A stretch of DNA of 59,668 bases, taken from Nostoc sp. S13 (GTDB taxonomy: Bacteria; Cyanobacteriota; Cyanobacteriia; Cyanobacteriales; Nostocaceae). This document shows, one piece after another, positions 45,688-54,895 of this stretch (position 1 is its first letter; each line of letters starts with the position of its first letter). The stretch is taken from contig NZ_JAQYWQ010000029.1 of NCBI RefSeq assembly GCF_029379315.1, positions 1-59,668 of the forward strand, read 5' to 3'. The notes beneath the pieces are model-generated. The model searched no databases, was not told the DNA's origin, and was given only the letters and a program-made list of their open reading frames with translations. Both the position numbers and the translations under genes were made by a program.

Positions 45688-45858
45688 TTAACTAACCGCA
45701 AAAGCAACCCAAACTAGAGCGGTAATAAACATAGTTGCAATTGCACCTTCTATAACGTAGTTACGTTGTTCCCAAACTGCCGGGTACTCAGCGCAGTATA
45801 CCTGGGGTTCAGTGGAGTAGTTGTTGATAACGCCGTTTTCATTAACAGTGGTGTACAT
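45688..45858 (-). CDS. Small thylakoid protein, ssl1498/Psb34 family (HLIP-like)
   Basis: A 56-residue protein on the minus strand that is easily missed because of its size. The N-terminus MYTTVNENGVINNYSTEPQV and the single C-terminal membrane span (GAIATMFITALVWVAFAVS) match the ssl1498-type light-harvesting-like proteins, which include Psb34, a small subunit of photosystem II assembly intermediates. I see no chlorophyll-binding ExxNGR motif of true HLIPs. It has its own likely promoter (45895-45923) and a clear terminator (45604-45632), so it is transcribed alone. Confidence 0.85.
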   Translation of the reverse strand: MYTTVNENGVINNYSTEPQVYCAEYPAVWEQRNYVIEGAIATMFITALVWVAFAVS

Positions 45859-45894
45859 AGTTTTTTATTGCTTATTTATTAACTTATGTAAACT

Positions 45895-45923
45895 AATATC
45901 ACAAAAATGTTACAATTAGTCAA
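45895..45923 (-). promoter_or_regulatory. Possible sigma-70-type promoter of the Psb34-like gene
   Basis: On the minus strand, TTGACT (45923-45918) and GATATT (45900-45895) are separated by 17 bp and would start a transcript about 30 nt before the ATG at 45858. Pattern only. Confidence 0.35.
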
Positions 45924-46156
45924 CAAGACTTGACACTAAAAGGCTGATAGCGCTGATAAAACTTGCTTATCAGGAATGTATAAGCATCGCAGCATAGCAC
46001 TGTATCTGATCCTTGTGGTACTGGTACTATGGCGATCGCTTCCCTCACTTTTCCTTATTGTTTAATTGTGTGTAGCGCTTTATGGCATAATTCTAACCGC
46101 TTGCACAAGTTATCTAACTTAGGTAGGCAATTTTGTTTCTATAAGGCAGACTTCAA

Positions 46157-46648
46157 ATGAAAAGATTTAGATTTTTAGCAACATTAATGCTTTGTATTTC
46201 ATCAACATTCGGCACTGAAGTTGTTCTGAATAACCAACAACCTAAAGCACATGCTCTAATACAACCAGGTGGTCCAGTAATAGGACTAAGTCCAACATGT
46301 ACAAATAGCAGTTTACAAGGAGCCTTTGAAATTCAAGGTGGAGGATATTTGAATAAGACTCAGCCTTATGCATTAAATGCTTTAGACACCTTTGATAGCT
46401 TTGGAAAGGTCACAGGAACTGTTCTGGTTAAAAGTGTTGCAGGAACCATCACAACTAATATTGCGACTAAAGGCACATACCATGTGAAAACTGATTGTAG
46501 CTTTACAGCATCCTTCATTAGAGCCGATGGAACGAGTGCTAATTATAGCGGTGTTGTCCTCGATAACGGTAGTAAGTTCGGTTTAACTCAAACAGACCCC
46601 GGTGCTATTGTTAACTTAAAAGGTGAAAGAAATTTAGTTAAGCCGTGA
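46157..46648 (+). CDS. Exported protein of unknown function
   Basis: 163 residues. A signal peptide (residues 1-20, FRFLATLMLCISSTFG, and a likely cut near AHA at 34) precedes a beta-rich domain with two cysteines (CTNSSLQGAFEIQGGGY and TDCSFTASF) that could form a disulfide. Segments such as GAFEIQGGG and FDSFGKVTGTVLVKS resemble a class of small secreted cyanobacterial proteins whose function is unknown. No conserved neighbours. Confidence 0.65.
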   Translation: MKRFRFLATLMLCISSTFGTEVVLNNQQPKAHALIQPGGPVIGLSPTCTNSSLQGAFEIQGGGYLNKTQPYALNALDTFDSFGKVTGTVLVKSVAGTITTNIATKGTYHVKTDCSFTASFIRADGTSANYSGVVLDNGSKFGLTQTDPGAIVNLKGERNLVKP

Positions 46649-47025
46649 GATAACGAAATAGCAAGGGTTTCAGACTAGAGTTTATTCTCAATAATTTAAA
46701 ATTAATGATAATGAATTACGAGAGAATAAGACTTTAGCCTAGGGGTATAGTAAGTGTAGGCGTAGCCCGTCGTAGACATCGCTCAATCAAGGAGATAACG
46801 GGAAAAGTCAGATTTAAGTATGTCTAGTTAATCGAGAACACGCGTAGGGGCACAATATATTGTGCCCCTACAATAACTATATTCAAACTTTTTTAAAATC
46901 TCGTTTCTAGCCTCTGGCTGGAAGTGCTCCTCATTGCGGCTCTTTTTCAAGTCTTGAGGCGGAGCCTTCAATATGCGTTCCTAGTCTCCGACTGGGAACC
47001 AGACAATATTTAAAAATTGCTCTAA
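46649..47025. other. Intergenic region with a perfect 28-bp palindrome
   Basis: Contains an AT-rich stretch (46680-46730) with a partial Fur-like word (AATGATAATGAATT), a Nostoc repeat near 46752-46795 (GTAGGCGTAGCCCGTCGTAG), and the palindrome at 46844-46871. GC-rich words at 46905-46995 come in two related copies (TCTAGCCTCTGGCTGGAAG and CCTAGTCTCCGACTGGGAAC). No gene. Confidence 0.5.
46844..46871. repeat. Perfect 28-bp palindrome
   Basis: GTAGGGGCACAATA is followed at once by its exact reverse complement, so the hairpin has no loop beyond the turn. This is probably the core of another small repeat family. Confidence 0.7.
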
Positions 47026-48801
47026 CTATCGGATATTCACTTCTTGCAGGTAATTTGCTCCCTGAAGATATTCAATCTTAGTGAGTGAGTTTTGAGGGAT
47101 GAATGAATTTTTTCTTTTTGCAGAAGCTATCTTTTGATTGTCAGCCAGCAGGCGTTGTTTTTGAGTATATTCATTCAATTTGACTTGAGCTTGAGCATAA
47201 ACTAAAGTATCATTGGGAATATTTTGGAGAAATTTTACAGCCTGATCTAAATCACCAATATATGCTTGTTTATAGGCTTTCTGTAAAAAGTAGGCTGCTC
47301 TGATCTGCCGCTTTCGATTATACTCAGCCAACTTTTCTTGAACTAAAGTACCAGCATGACTTTCTTGAGGAATTTGACGCAGATATTGTAATGCAGTAGA
47401 AAAGTCTTTTTCCCTGGCTCTTTCGTAAGCTTTGGCTAATAAATCTTGCGTCTGTGTTTCAATATTGACTGATGCTTGCTGAACTAGTTTACCTGTTTTA
47501 GATTGCCAATATAAAATATTTGGAACTTCAGAAGCAGCATGAAGAACATCTGACCATCTACTCTGATGAAAAGCTGTTTCAGCTATTTGATATTGCTGTG
47601 CAGCTACTTGCCATTGCTGTTGCCATTCTTCGATTGTAGCTTGCGCTTCTGGATAAACATTACTGTGCGAGGGAATTGATTTAGCAAGTGCGATCGCCTC
47701 TTGCAAATCTCCTGCTTGATATTCTTGGGTTGCTTTATATAAAGTATCTGTTTCTGAGTATGCAGGTGAACTATTAACTAAAGAATATACACCAAATCCC
47801 ATCACCAAAGAGTTAGCTGCCAGCCCTACTTTCATTCCTGTTAATAATGGCGATAATTTCCCAGATGTAGGATTCTGAGAATTGTCATCTTCAATCGCCG
47901 CTTTGAGGGTAAATTGAGAATCTGCTTCTAATATTTCTGGTGGCTGAGTTTCCCATGTTATTTGTTTGAGTACCCGTAGTACCTCAGCCGCAGACTGAAA
48001 GCGGTTTTGGTAATCGTAGCGGATCATCTGGCTGAGAACAGCAGCTAGATAATCGTTAACTGGCGTGTTTTGAGAACGCCAAAAAATTTCATTATCATTA
48101 GCATAAGGATCAGCTTTTAATTGTAATGGTTCTAACCCTGTTAAAGCCTGAATGGCAATCATACCCAAAGCATAAATATCACTATTGGGCTGTGTTTGTC
48201 CAATAAATTGCTCTGGCGGTATATATCCCAATGAAGTGACGGGAATTCTGTAAATGGGTAATTCCGCACCTATACCAAAATTGATAGACTGAATTGAGCC
48301 AAAGTCAATCAGAGTTAATTTGCGATCGCTATTACGTCTGATCAAGTTTTCCGGTTTGATATCGCAATGGATAACGCCTTGAGAGTGAACAAATTCTAGA
48401 ATACCTAAGACATCTATCAGAAATTCTACAACTTCGCTTTCACTCCACAGACACCCCCACTGTTGATTGATGGGCAATTCCGCAGTCAGCGCATGTCCTT
48501 CAATACACTCTTGGACTAAATAAAATTGCTCGTTTTCTTCAAAGCAGGCGATGAATTCAGGAATTTGGTCATGGCTTCCCAGAAGCTTGAGGGTTTGGGT
48601 TTCAGTTTGAAACAGTAACCTCAGCATCTCCAAGTAGCCGGATTCGGAACTGCAAACTTTAATCTGCTTAACAACGCATTTGGGATTATCTGGATAATTT
48701 ACGTCTACAGCAATGTATGTTTGTCCAAACACCCCTGCACCAAGGCTTTGGACAATTTGGTAACGCCCTTGTAGTAATTTACCGATTATGTGGTAGGTCA
48801 T
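47026..48801 (-). CDS. Ser/Thr protein kinase with C-terminal helical repeats
   Basis: 591 residues. Kinase domain at about 10-275 with GAGVFGQTYIAVD, CVVKQIKV, the catalytic loop HCDIKPENLIRR (RD-arginine replaced by Cys) and DFGSIQS. One membrane span near 325-345 (GLAANSLVMGFGVYSLV) follows. The outer part has helical repeats of the ATPase/TPR-like AQ.....W / YAEAIALAKSIP type (about 360-560), and is alanine- and glutamine-rich. The same topology as the kinase at 43321 but with a canonical catalytic lysine. Probably an independent sensor of membrane or cell-surface state. Confidence 0.88.
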   Translation of the reverse strand: MTYHIIGKLLQGRYQIVQSLGAGVFGQTYIAVDVNYPDNPKCVVKQIKVCSSESGYLEMLRLLFQTETQTLKLLGSHDQIPEFIACFEENEQFYLVQECIEGHALTAELPINQQWGCLWSESEVVEFLIDVLGILEFVHSQGVIHCDIKPENLIRRNSDRKLTLIDFGSIQSINFGIGAELPIYRIPVTSLGYIPPEQFIGQTQPNSDIYALGMIAIQALTGLEPLQLKADPYANDNEIFWRSQNTPVNDYLAAVLSQMIRYDYQNRFQSAAEVLRVLKQITWETQPPEILEADSQFTLKAAIEDDNSQNPTSGKLSPLLTGMKVGLAANSLVMGFGVYSLVNSSPAYSETDTLYKATQEYQAGDLQEAIALAKSIPSHSNVYPEAQATIEEWQQQWQVAAQQYQIAETAFHQSRWSDVLHAASEVPNILYWQSKTGKLVQQASVNIETQTQDLLAKAYERAREKDFSTALQYLRQIPQESHAGTLVQEKLAEYNRKRQIRAAYFLQKAYKQAYIGDLDQAVKFLQNIPNDTLVYAQAQVKLNEYTQKQRLLADNQKIASAKRKNSFIPQNSLTKIEYLQGANYLQEVNIR

Positions 48802-49055
48802 GACCTGGTTACTCAGTAAGTCCTTTTATCTAGATTTACTGGCATTTGCTCAAGTTTCCGGAAAGATTTAAAAATAATTGAAGAATAATTTTGATACCTT
48901 GAATGCAAGTTTAATTTTTTAAGTATTTTTACGTAAAAAATTATAACATTTTAGTAAAATTAATATCGAAAGTAAAGATACTTATCATTTAATTCTATAA
49001 ATGATAAGTATCTTTTATATCAACGAGATTCCAACTCAGCAGTTTAATTCTTCTA

Positions 49056-49850
49056 TTATTTAATATTAATCATTTGACGGATGTCCTTATCAATTTTATG
49101 ATAATTTTCTACACTAGAACCAGTATCTAATAACAGGTTTTCTCCTGATTTAAGTACAAGACTAAGTTGGTATGTTATGTGTGTTTTGCCTGTTTGTTGA
49201 TTTTGCAATCTATTTTTCTCGTCTATACGAATATCGGAAATATTGATATTTCGCTCGGATTTAAACCTCTTACCCCTTATACCTTGTTTTCTTATGTAGA
49301 AAACACCACTAGATTTATTAAAGCTACAGGTAATATCATCTGCAAATATAAAACAGATGCTAAATATTCCTAGTATTCCTCCAATTATGTACATGGCCAG
49401 TGAATTATCGCCAACAGTCCTAATTATTATAGAAGGTTCTGTAGAGTTATTCACAAATTCATTAATTTGGTTAACTATACTATCAAGATACTCTCTTTCG
49501 CTATTACCAATAAAGTATATTTCTTCATTTGCAGTAATAATATACATCCTATAAGTAATACTTTCTCGACCTTTTTTGTCATAAGCTACATGGGTTTCTA
49601 CGCTAGCCCCTCTTAATTTATTAAGGAGTAGTATTGTTGGTTTTTGTTTTCCCCATCTATTTATTTCTTGTATTTTACAACTACCTTCATTAGCAATTGT
49701 TCTATCACAACTAAAAATATGTATCGTTTTGCCAGCGCAGAATAAAGGTATACAAATTCCTACAGATGCAATCACACTTCCCAGAATCCAAGCTCCTAAT
49801 GCAGAATTATGAAGTGTAAGTTTATTTGAAGTTTGTTCTACAATATTCAT
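49056..49850 (-). CDS. Membrane protein with internally duplicated domain
   Basis: 264 residues built from two similar halves. Each half has one or two hydrophobic spans (residues about 16-40 and 150-172), followed by a soluble part of about 90 residues: FSCDRTIANEGSCKIQEINR in half 1, and CSFNKSSGVFYIRKQGIRGK in half 2. Both then contain a strand pattern ITYRMYIITANEEIYFIGNS / ITYQLSLVLKSGENLLLDTG and end in a helix. The soluble parts look like PH- or YdbS-like beta domains at the membrane surface. I know no named family. Low GC and no HIP1 site. Confidence 0.65.
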   Translation of the reverse strand: MNIVEQTSNKLTLHNSALGAWILGSVIASVGICIPLFCAGKTIHIFSCDRTIANEGSCKIQEINRWGKQKPTILLLNKLRGASVETHVAYDKKGRESITYRMYIITANEEIYFIGNSEREYLDSIVNQINEFVNNSTEPSIIIRTVGDNSLAMYIIGGILGIFSICFIFADDITCSFNKSSGVFYIRKQGIRGKRFKSERNINISDIRIDEKNRLQNQQTGKTHITYQLSLVLKSGENLLLDTGSSVENYHKIDKDIRQMINIK

Positions 49851-50031
49851 TAATGTTGCTACTTTAGTCGAACTTTATAACGGTTGTAGCAAGGGTTTTA
49901 CCTAAAATCAACTGTAATTATACGTTAGTAATTTCCCAAAAATAAATATTGCCCTTCTATGCTCAGAATATCCTAACCCCGAGCTTGCGTATCTTCCTTA
50001 ACCACCTCAGATTTATCTCTCAATAGCTTGA

Positions 50032-51588
50032 CTACTCGTGATTGACTTCTTCATCGTGTTCAACTACTTCAGATTTATCTGTCAACGGCTTCACTACCCG
50101 CGCGATCGCTTCTTGAATAAAAGCCTTGATAAACTCATCTCTGCGATTAATTTGAAACTGTCGCTGCACAACTTCCGTCATCCCACCATCACCCCAATCT
50201 TGATCATGACGAAAATATTCAATAAAACTTTTACCAGCAATTCGCGTTAAATAAGCTGCTGTCACGCCTTGAATTGCTCTACCAATAATAAAGGTGGCAA
50301 CATTGAGTTGCAAAGCTGTAGATAATAATTGAATTGCTCCCTTGACAATGCCTAAACTGGCGATCGTTTTCGCTAAAGAAAGGGCTAACTCTCGTCCCCG
50401 TTCCATATTCAATTCACAGCCGTAGACTCTGCCAATTTCCACAACCATTTGAGCATTAACAGCAGCTGTCGCCAATAAATCTACCACTGGTATAGGTGTG
50501 ACTGATACTACACCAGCACCAATCCACTGAAACCGTTCGACGATTTTGTCAGCTTGACGGCGACGCTGGCCATCGATGAGTTTTCGCGCCTCGTCTCCCA
50601 ATCGCAGAGATTGCAAAAGAATGTTATCCGCCACCAAATCTTCGCCCTCAGCCCGTAAAACAGTAGCCGTGCGCCGCAGCAAAGGGATAATATCCGGTTC
50701 CGGCTGGAAAATTTCGCCAGTTTCTAGTTGTGCAGATTGGGGATTAGCAGCGATCGCCACCACATCATTAGTAGCAATAAATCCCCGTACACGTTGGCGC
50801 AATCTAGCGAGGATGGCTTCTTTATCTTCATCTGTATATAAATCAGTTTTGTTAAGCACTAAAAGCGATCGCTTACCAATTTCTGCCAACCCCCGCAGTG
50901 GTTCATATTCTGAGCGTCGTAAGTCATTATCTACCACAAACAACAGTAAATCTGCTTCTGTTGCCAGTTCTCGCGCCATTTGTTCCCGTTCCGTTCCCGC
51001 CACCCCTGCTTCTAAAATCCCTGGCGTATCTGTTATTAAAATCTTGCGTTCTAATCCTTTCAATCGCAGACAATAAGTTTCTCCAACCTGGGTTGTACCC
51101 ATCGGTGCATCCACTTGACCCACCATGCGTCCCATAATTGCATTAACTAGGGAAGTTTTACCAGCACTTCCTGTACCAAATACCACTACTTGAATCTCAC
51201 GCCGTGCTAGATTCGCTTCAATCTCCCGTGATTTACTTAATAAAGCCTGACGTGCTACTTCATCTTGAATTTGCCCTACCTGTTGACGCACAGCCTGGAG
51301 AGTTGTAGAAGCAGCGTCAGATTTGCCAGCAGGAATTTGTGCCGCAGTCACTCGCTTCGGGTTGCGGCGCGATCGCTTTTCCCCAGATTGAATCACCAAT
51401 ACATAATAGACAAAAGCGGCAACCAACGCTCCGATGAGGATAATCAGCAGCAACAGCAGCAAATTGCCTAGCAACGGCGAATAGGATAATTGCCAATAGA
51501 GGCGCGATAGGGAATCAATTAGCCATAGGGCTAGCCCCAAAATGACGATCAGACCAACAATCAGCGTTACTATGCGTGACAGAGGCAT
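50032..51588 (-). CDS. Membrane GTPase with N-terminal transmembrane hairpin and DUF697-type tail
   Basis: 518 residues. Two adjacent membrane spans at about 7-25 and 38-66 precede a basic linker, then a G domain: G1 GTGSAGKTSLVNAIMG (about residue 138), G3 DTPGILEAG (about 187), and G4 NKTD (about 248). The C-terminal hydrophobic region (about 350-480; IVKGAIQLLSTALQLNVATF) is of the DUF697 type. It resembles the GTPase at 31227 in layout but has a complete G4 motif and its own N-terminal anchor. Related YcjF/HSR1-like GTPases in chloroplasts and cyanobacteria are thought to act at membranes. Confidence 0.85.
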   Translation of the reverse strand: MPLSRIVTLIVGLIVILGLALWLIDSLSRLYWQLSYSPLLGNLLLLLLIILIGALVAAFVYYVLVIQSGEKRSRRNPKRVTAAQIPAGKSDAASTTLQAVRQQVGQIQDEVARQALLSKSREIEANLARREIQVVVFGTGSAGKTSLVNAIMGRMVGQVDAPMGTTQVGETYCLRLKGLERKILITDTPGILEAGVAGTEREQMARELATEADLLLFVVDNDLRRSEYEPLRGLAEIGKRSLLVLNKTDLYTDEDKEAILARLRQRVRGFIATNDVVAIAANPQSAQLETGEIFQPEPDIIPLLRRTATVLRAEGEDLVADNILLQSLRLGDEARKLIDGQRRRQADKIVERFQWIGAGVVSVTPIPVVDLLATAAVNAQMVVEIGRVYGCELNMERGRELALSLAKTIASLGIVKGAIQLLSTALQLNVATFIIGRAIQGVTAAYLTRIAGKSFIEYFRHDQDWGDGGMTEVVQRQFQINRRDEFIKAFIQEAIARVVKPLTDKSEVVEHDEEVNHE

Positions 51589-51885
51589 GGTTGGGAAAGA
51601 TTAGTGGGTATTCAGTAGGTAGATGCTTCTAATCTTAGTAGTTTCAGTATTTTTTACCAGAGTGCTAGGAAGGTGCTTTTGAGCTTCTGAGGTTGAAACT
51701 TGAGCCTTTGAGTCCATCATAATTGGAAAACTAAGTCGGAGCGATCGCCTTTTAGAGAAAAATCAGAATCATCAAGTAAGTGAATCAGATAGATTATTGT
51801 TGCGATCGCTGAGAGTGAATGCTGATTATTTAATGTTAAAAAAGCCTATGCTTATACGTTTTTAAAATGTCAAGGCTCTTCTTAA

Positions 51886-52221
51886 TTAAGTAACTGCAAA
51901 TTCAGTATACTGTCTGATATCGGCTGGTTGGAAGGCGAGAACAATTTGATTTCTAGGAATACCCGCATTAACAAATTCGTTGGCCATACCGTATTCTGTA
52001 CCGTCTCTTTGAATCCAGATTTTGCCGTTGATAATGTCAATATGGACTAAGCAACCATGCACCCGTTGATTATTTTCCCAGCCTAATATTAGTAGTAGGT
52101 AATGGTTAGCGGTTTGGTCTATAATTAGTTGTCTCTCTAGTTCTCCGTAAGCATAAGTGAGTTGAGCGTATTCGGTTAATATTTTTTGAATGATTTGACG
52201 ATAATTATCTAAAGTATCCAT
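51886..52221 (-). CDS. xisI: XisI-family protein (fdxN element excision factor type)
   Basis: 111 residues, start ATG 52221 (MDTLDNYRQIIQKILTEYAQ). The sequence is a full-length match to the XisI family, with YLLLILGWENNQRVHGCLVH, IDIINGKIWIQRDGTEYGMA and IPRNQIVLAFQPADIRQYTE. In Anabaena the XisH/XisI pair is needed for developmental excision of the fdxN element, but such pairs are abundant in Nostocales genomes and most have no assigned excision role. Its start overlaps the end of a broken xisH by 13 bp, as in intact xisHI pairs. Confidence 0.85.
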   Translation of the reverse strand: MDTLDNYRQIIQKILTEYAQLTYAYGELERQLIIDQTANHYLLLILGWENNQRVHGCLVHIDIINGKIWIQRDGTEYGMANEFVNAGIPRNQIVLAFQPADIRQYTEFAVT

Positions 52222-52440
52222 TGCAGTACCACCTCTCGTTTTGAGTCGAAGACAAGTAAACAAAGGCGTTGATTTTCTAATAATATTTTACCAATTGGTT
52301 CTTGAAATAGTTCTGAGTAGGTTTCTTTACGAATAGCCAGATACAAGCTGCGGTCAGGTTCTAAGCCAGCGAGAATATCGTAATATAAGATATATTGTCC
52401 TAAAGCATTTTCTAGGTCGGTGACTGGAGAAGCACCTATG
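52209..52440 (-). pseudogene. 5'-truncated xisH (C-terminal part)
   Basis: On the minus strand, the C-terminal 75 residues of XisH are readable (VTDLENALGQYILYYDILAG, LYLAIRKETYSELFQEPIGK, LLVFDSKREVVLQWIL). The N-terminal half, with the PD-(D/E)XK-like catalytic core, is replaced by a compound repeat inserted at 52440. An open frame from 52526 runs through the repeat but encodes only repeat-derived residues. Overlaps xisI. Confidence 0.8.
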
Positions 52441-52600
52441 AAAAACTCCACCCACAAGGGGATAGAGTTTTTGGGCATGGGGAATGGGGCATAGGGCATG
52501 GGGAAGAAGTTACCTGTTTGGCCCATGCCCTATGCCCCAAGGGTTGGGGCGACTATCCCTCTCCACCCACTCTTGGGATGGAGTTTCCCGCCGCTTTCAA
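52440..52600. repeat. Compound heptamer repeat, copy 2 (inverted, shorter)
   Basis: Inverted relative to 39372-39546. It has the same outer unit (TCCACCCACTCTTGGGATGG on this strand), the same AAGAAGTTACCTGTTTGG spacer and fewer, degenerate GGGCATG heptamers (52475-52500). Inserted in a xisH gene. Confidence 0.75.
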
Positions 52601-52662
52601 TAACGAACGGCAGAGGCGCAGAGGGCACGGATAAATCAGAGTTTGAGAGATATTTTGCGTAA

Positions 52663-52976
52663 GTCCTATATATTTCAGAACCAATTGCTAAATATAAAAT
52701 GCGCTCAGGTTCTTTTTTTCTTAAAACAGAACGGTAATTAAGTGTTTGTCCTAACGCTGTTTGAAATTCACTTATTTATGATTTACCTAGAAAAAATTTG
52801 ACCTCGACTGCTATCTTTTGCCCCTCTTTTTCTGCTGCTAAAAGTCTTTATGCTCTCAAATCAATATAAAATTCGATACCGTCAATTGTAATAGACAAAG
52901 GATCATGAGTGATATTCCAACTATCTTTTTCTCAAGCTAAACAAACTACATTGTGAAAGATATCTTTCGCTGACAT
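52663..52976 (-). pseudogene. Second xisH homologue, inactivated by stop codons
   Basis: Reading the minus strand from ATG 52976 gives MSAKDIFHNVV, then three in-frame stops in an otherwise recognisable XisH sequence: EKDSWNITHDPLSITIDGIE, AAEKEGQKIAVEVKFFLGKS and ISEFQTALGQTLNYRSVL. Homology fades near 52663. Because this copy contains the same middle region as the truncated copy at 52209, the two are separate paralogues, not one gene split by an insertion. Confidence 0.75.
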
Positions 52977-53057
52977 GGACAAAATAATATTTTATATCCT
53001 ATCATACCTAATTTTTTCAGTAATGTATTTCTCCCTTTGCATCTTTGCGCGAAACAC

Positions 53058-53089
53058 AAAAAAAGGGATAAGCCTAAAAGCCTATCCCC
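53058..53089 (-). terminator. Intrinsic terminator after ahcY
   Basis: On the minus strand, GGGATAGGC (53088-53080) pairs with GCTTATCCC (53073-53065) through nine positions including one G-T, followed by seven T (53064-53058). Lies 26 bp after the ahcY stop. Confidence 0.75.
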
Positions 53090-53114
53090 AAAAAAATCAA
53101 TTAATCAACTAATA

Positions 53115-54431
<1,317 letters not shown>

Positions 54432-54499
54432 TTACGCACTCTACTAGGTTATTCTACTACTGGCAATTTTGCTGGTAATTAGCAAACTACTAGTCAAAT

Positions 54500-54602
54500 A
54501 ATTTTGGATTTTAGATTTACAATTTTGGATTGACTGCACCTACAAGGGGTGGGGCTTGAACCCATTTTTAATCCAAAATACAAAAATCCAAAATCTAAAA
54601 TT
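54500..54602. repeat. Inverted ATTTTGGATT repeat with GC-rich loop
   Basis: Imperfect arms of about 32 bp at 54500-54531 and 54570-54602, made of ATTTTGGATT/AATCCAAAAT words, enclose a GC-rich 38-bp loop. A similar pair of words lies at 12452-12496. Otherwise the 54408-54895 spacer is AT-rich and I see no gene in it. Confidence 0.6.
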
Positions 54603-54895
54603 GGCACGGTCAATAGTCCTCAAAACTAGCTTGACGTTTGATCAGCAGAATGTCAACTTCATCTCCAGCTTCTTCCTTTTTGTTTTATCTTTGTTGACAA
54701 GACTCTTCTCTGACTTAATTGCTGATTGTAAGTAGCTTGTCATCTGTCTAAAGATAGAATAAACTCAAAAAAACATCAAAATTTTATCATCTAAAGGGAA
54801 AACCTCAACTTTAGATAGGTACATCTACCCAAAGTAATTACGGAGGATAGTTATAGAAGTAGTCACTAGTAGATTTTACTCAAGGAGGTGTTTGA

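Noticed and set aside
45532..45717. 61-codon open frame between the kinase and the Psb34-like gene
   Set aside because: It runs through the terminator hairpin and antisense to the end of the small gene, and has no recognisable features.
54532..54569. GC-rich loop whose minus strand contains GGGTTCAAGCCCC, considered as the 3' end of a tRNA
   Set aside because: Only a T-arm-like piece is present; no acceptor, D or anticodon arms can be found around it.
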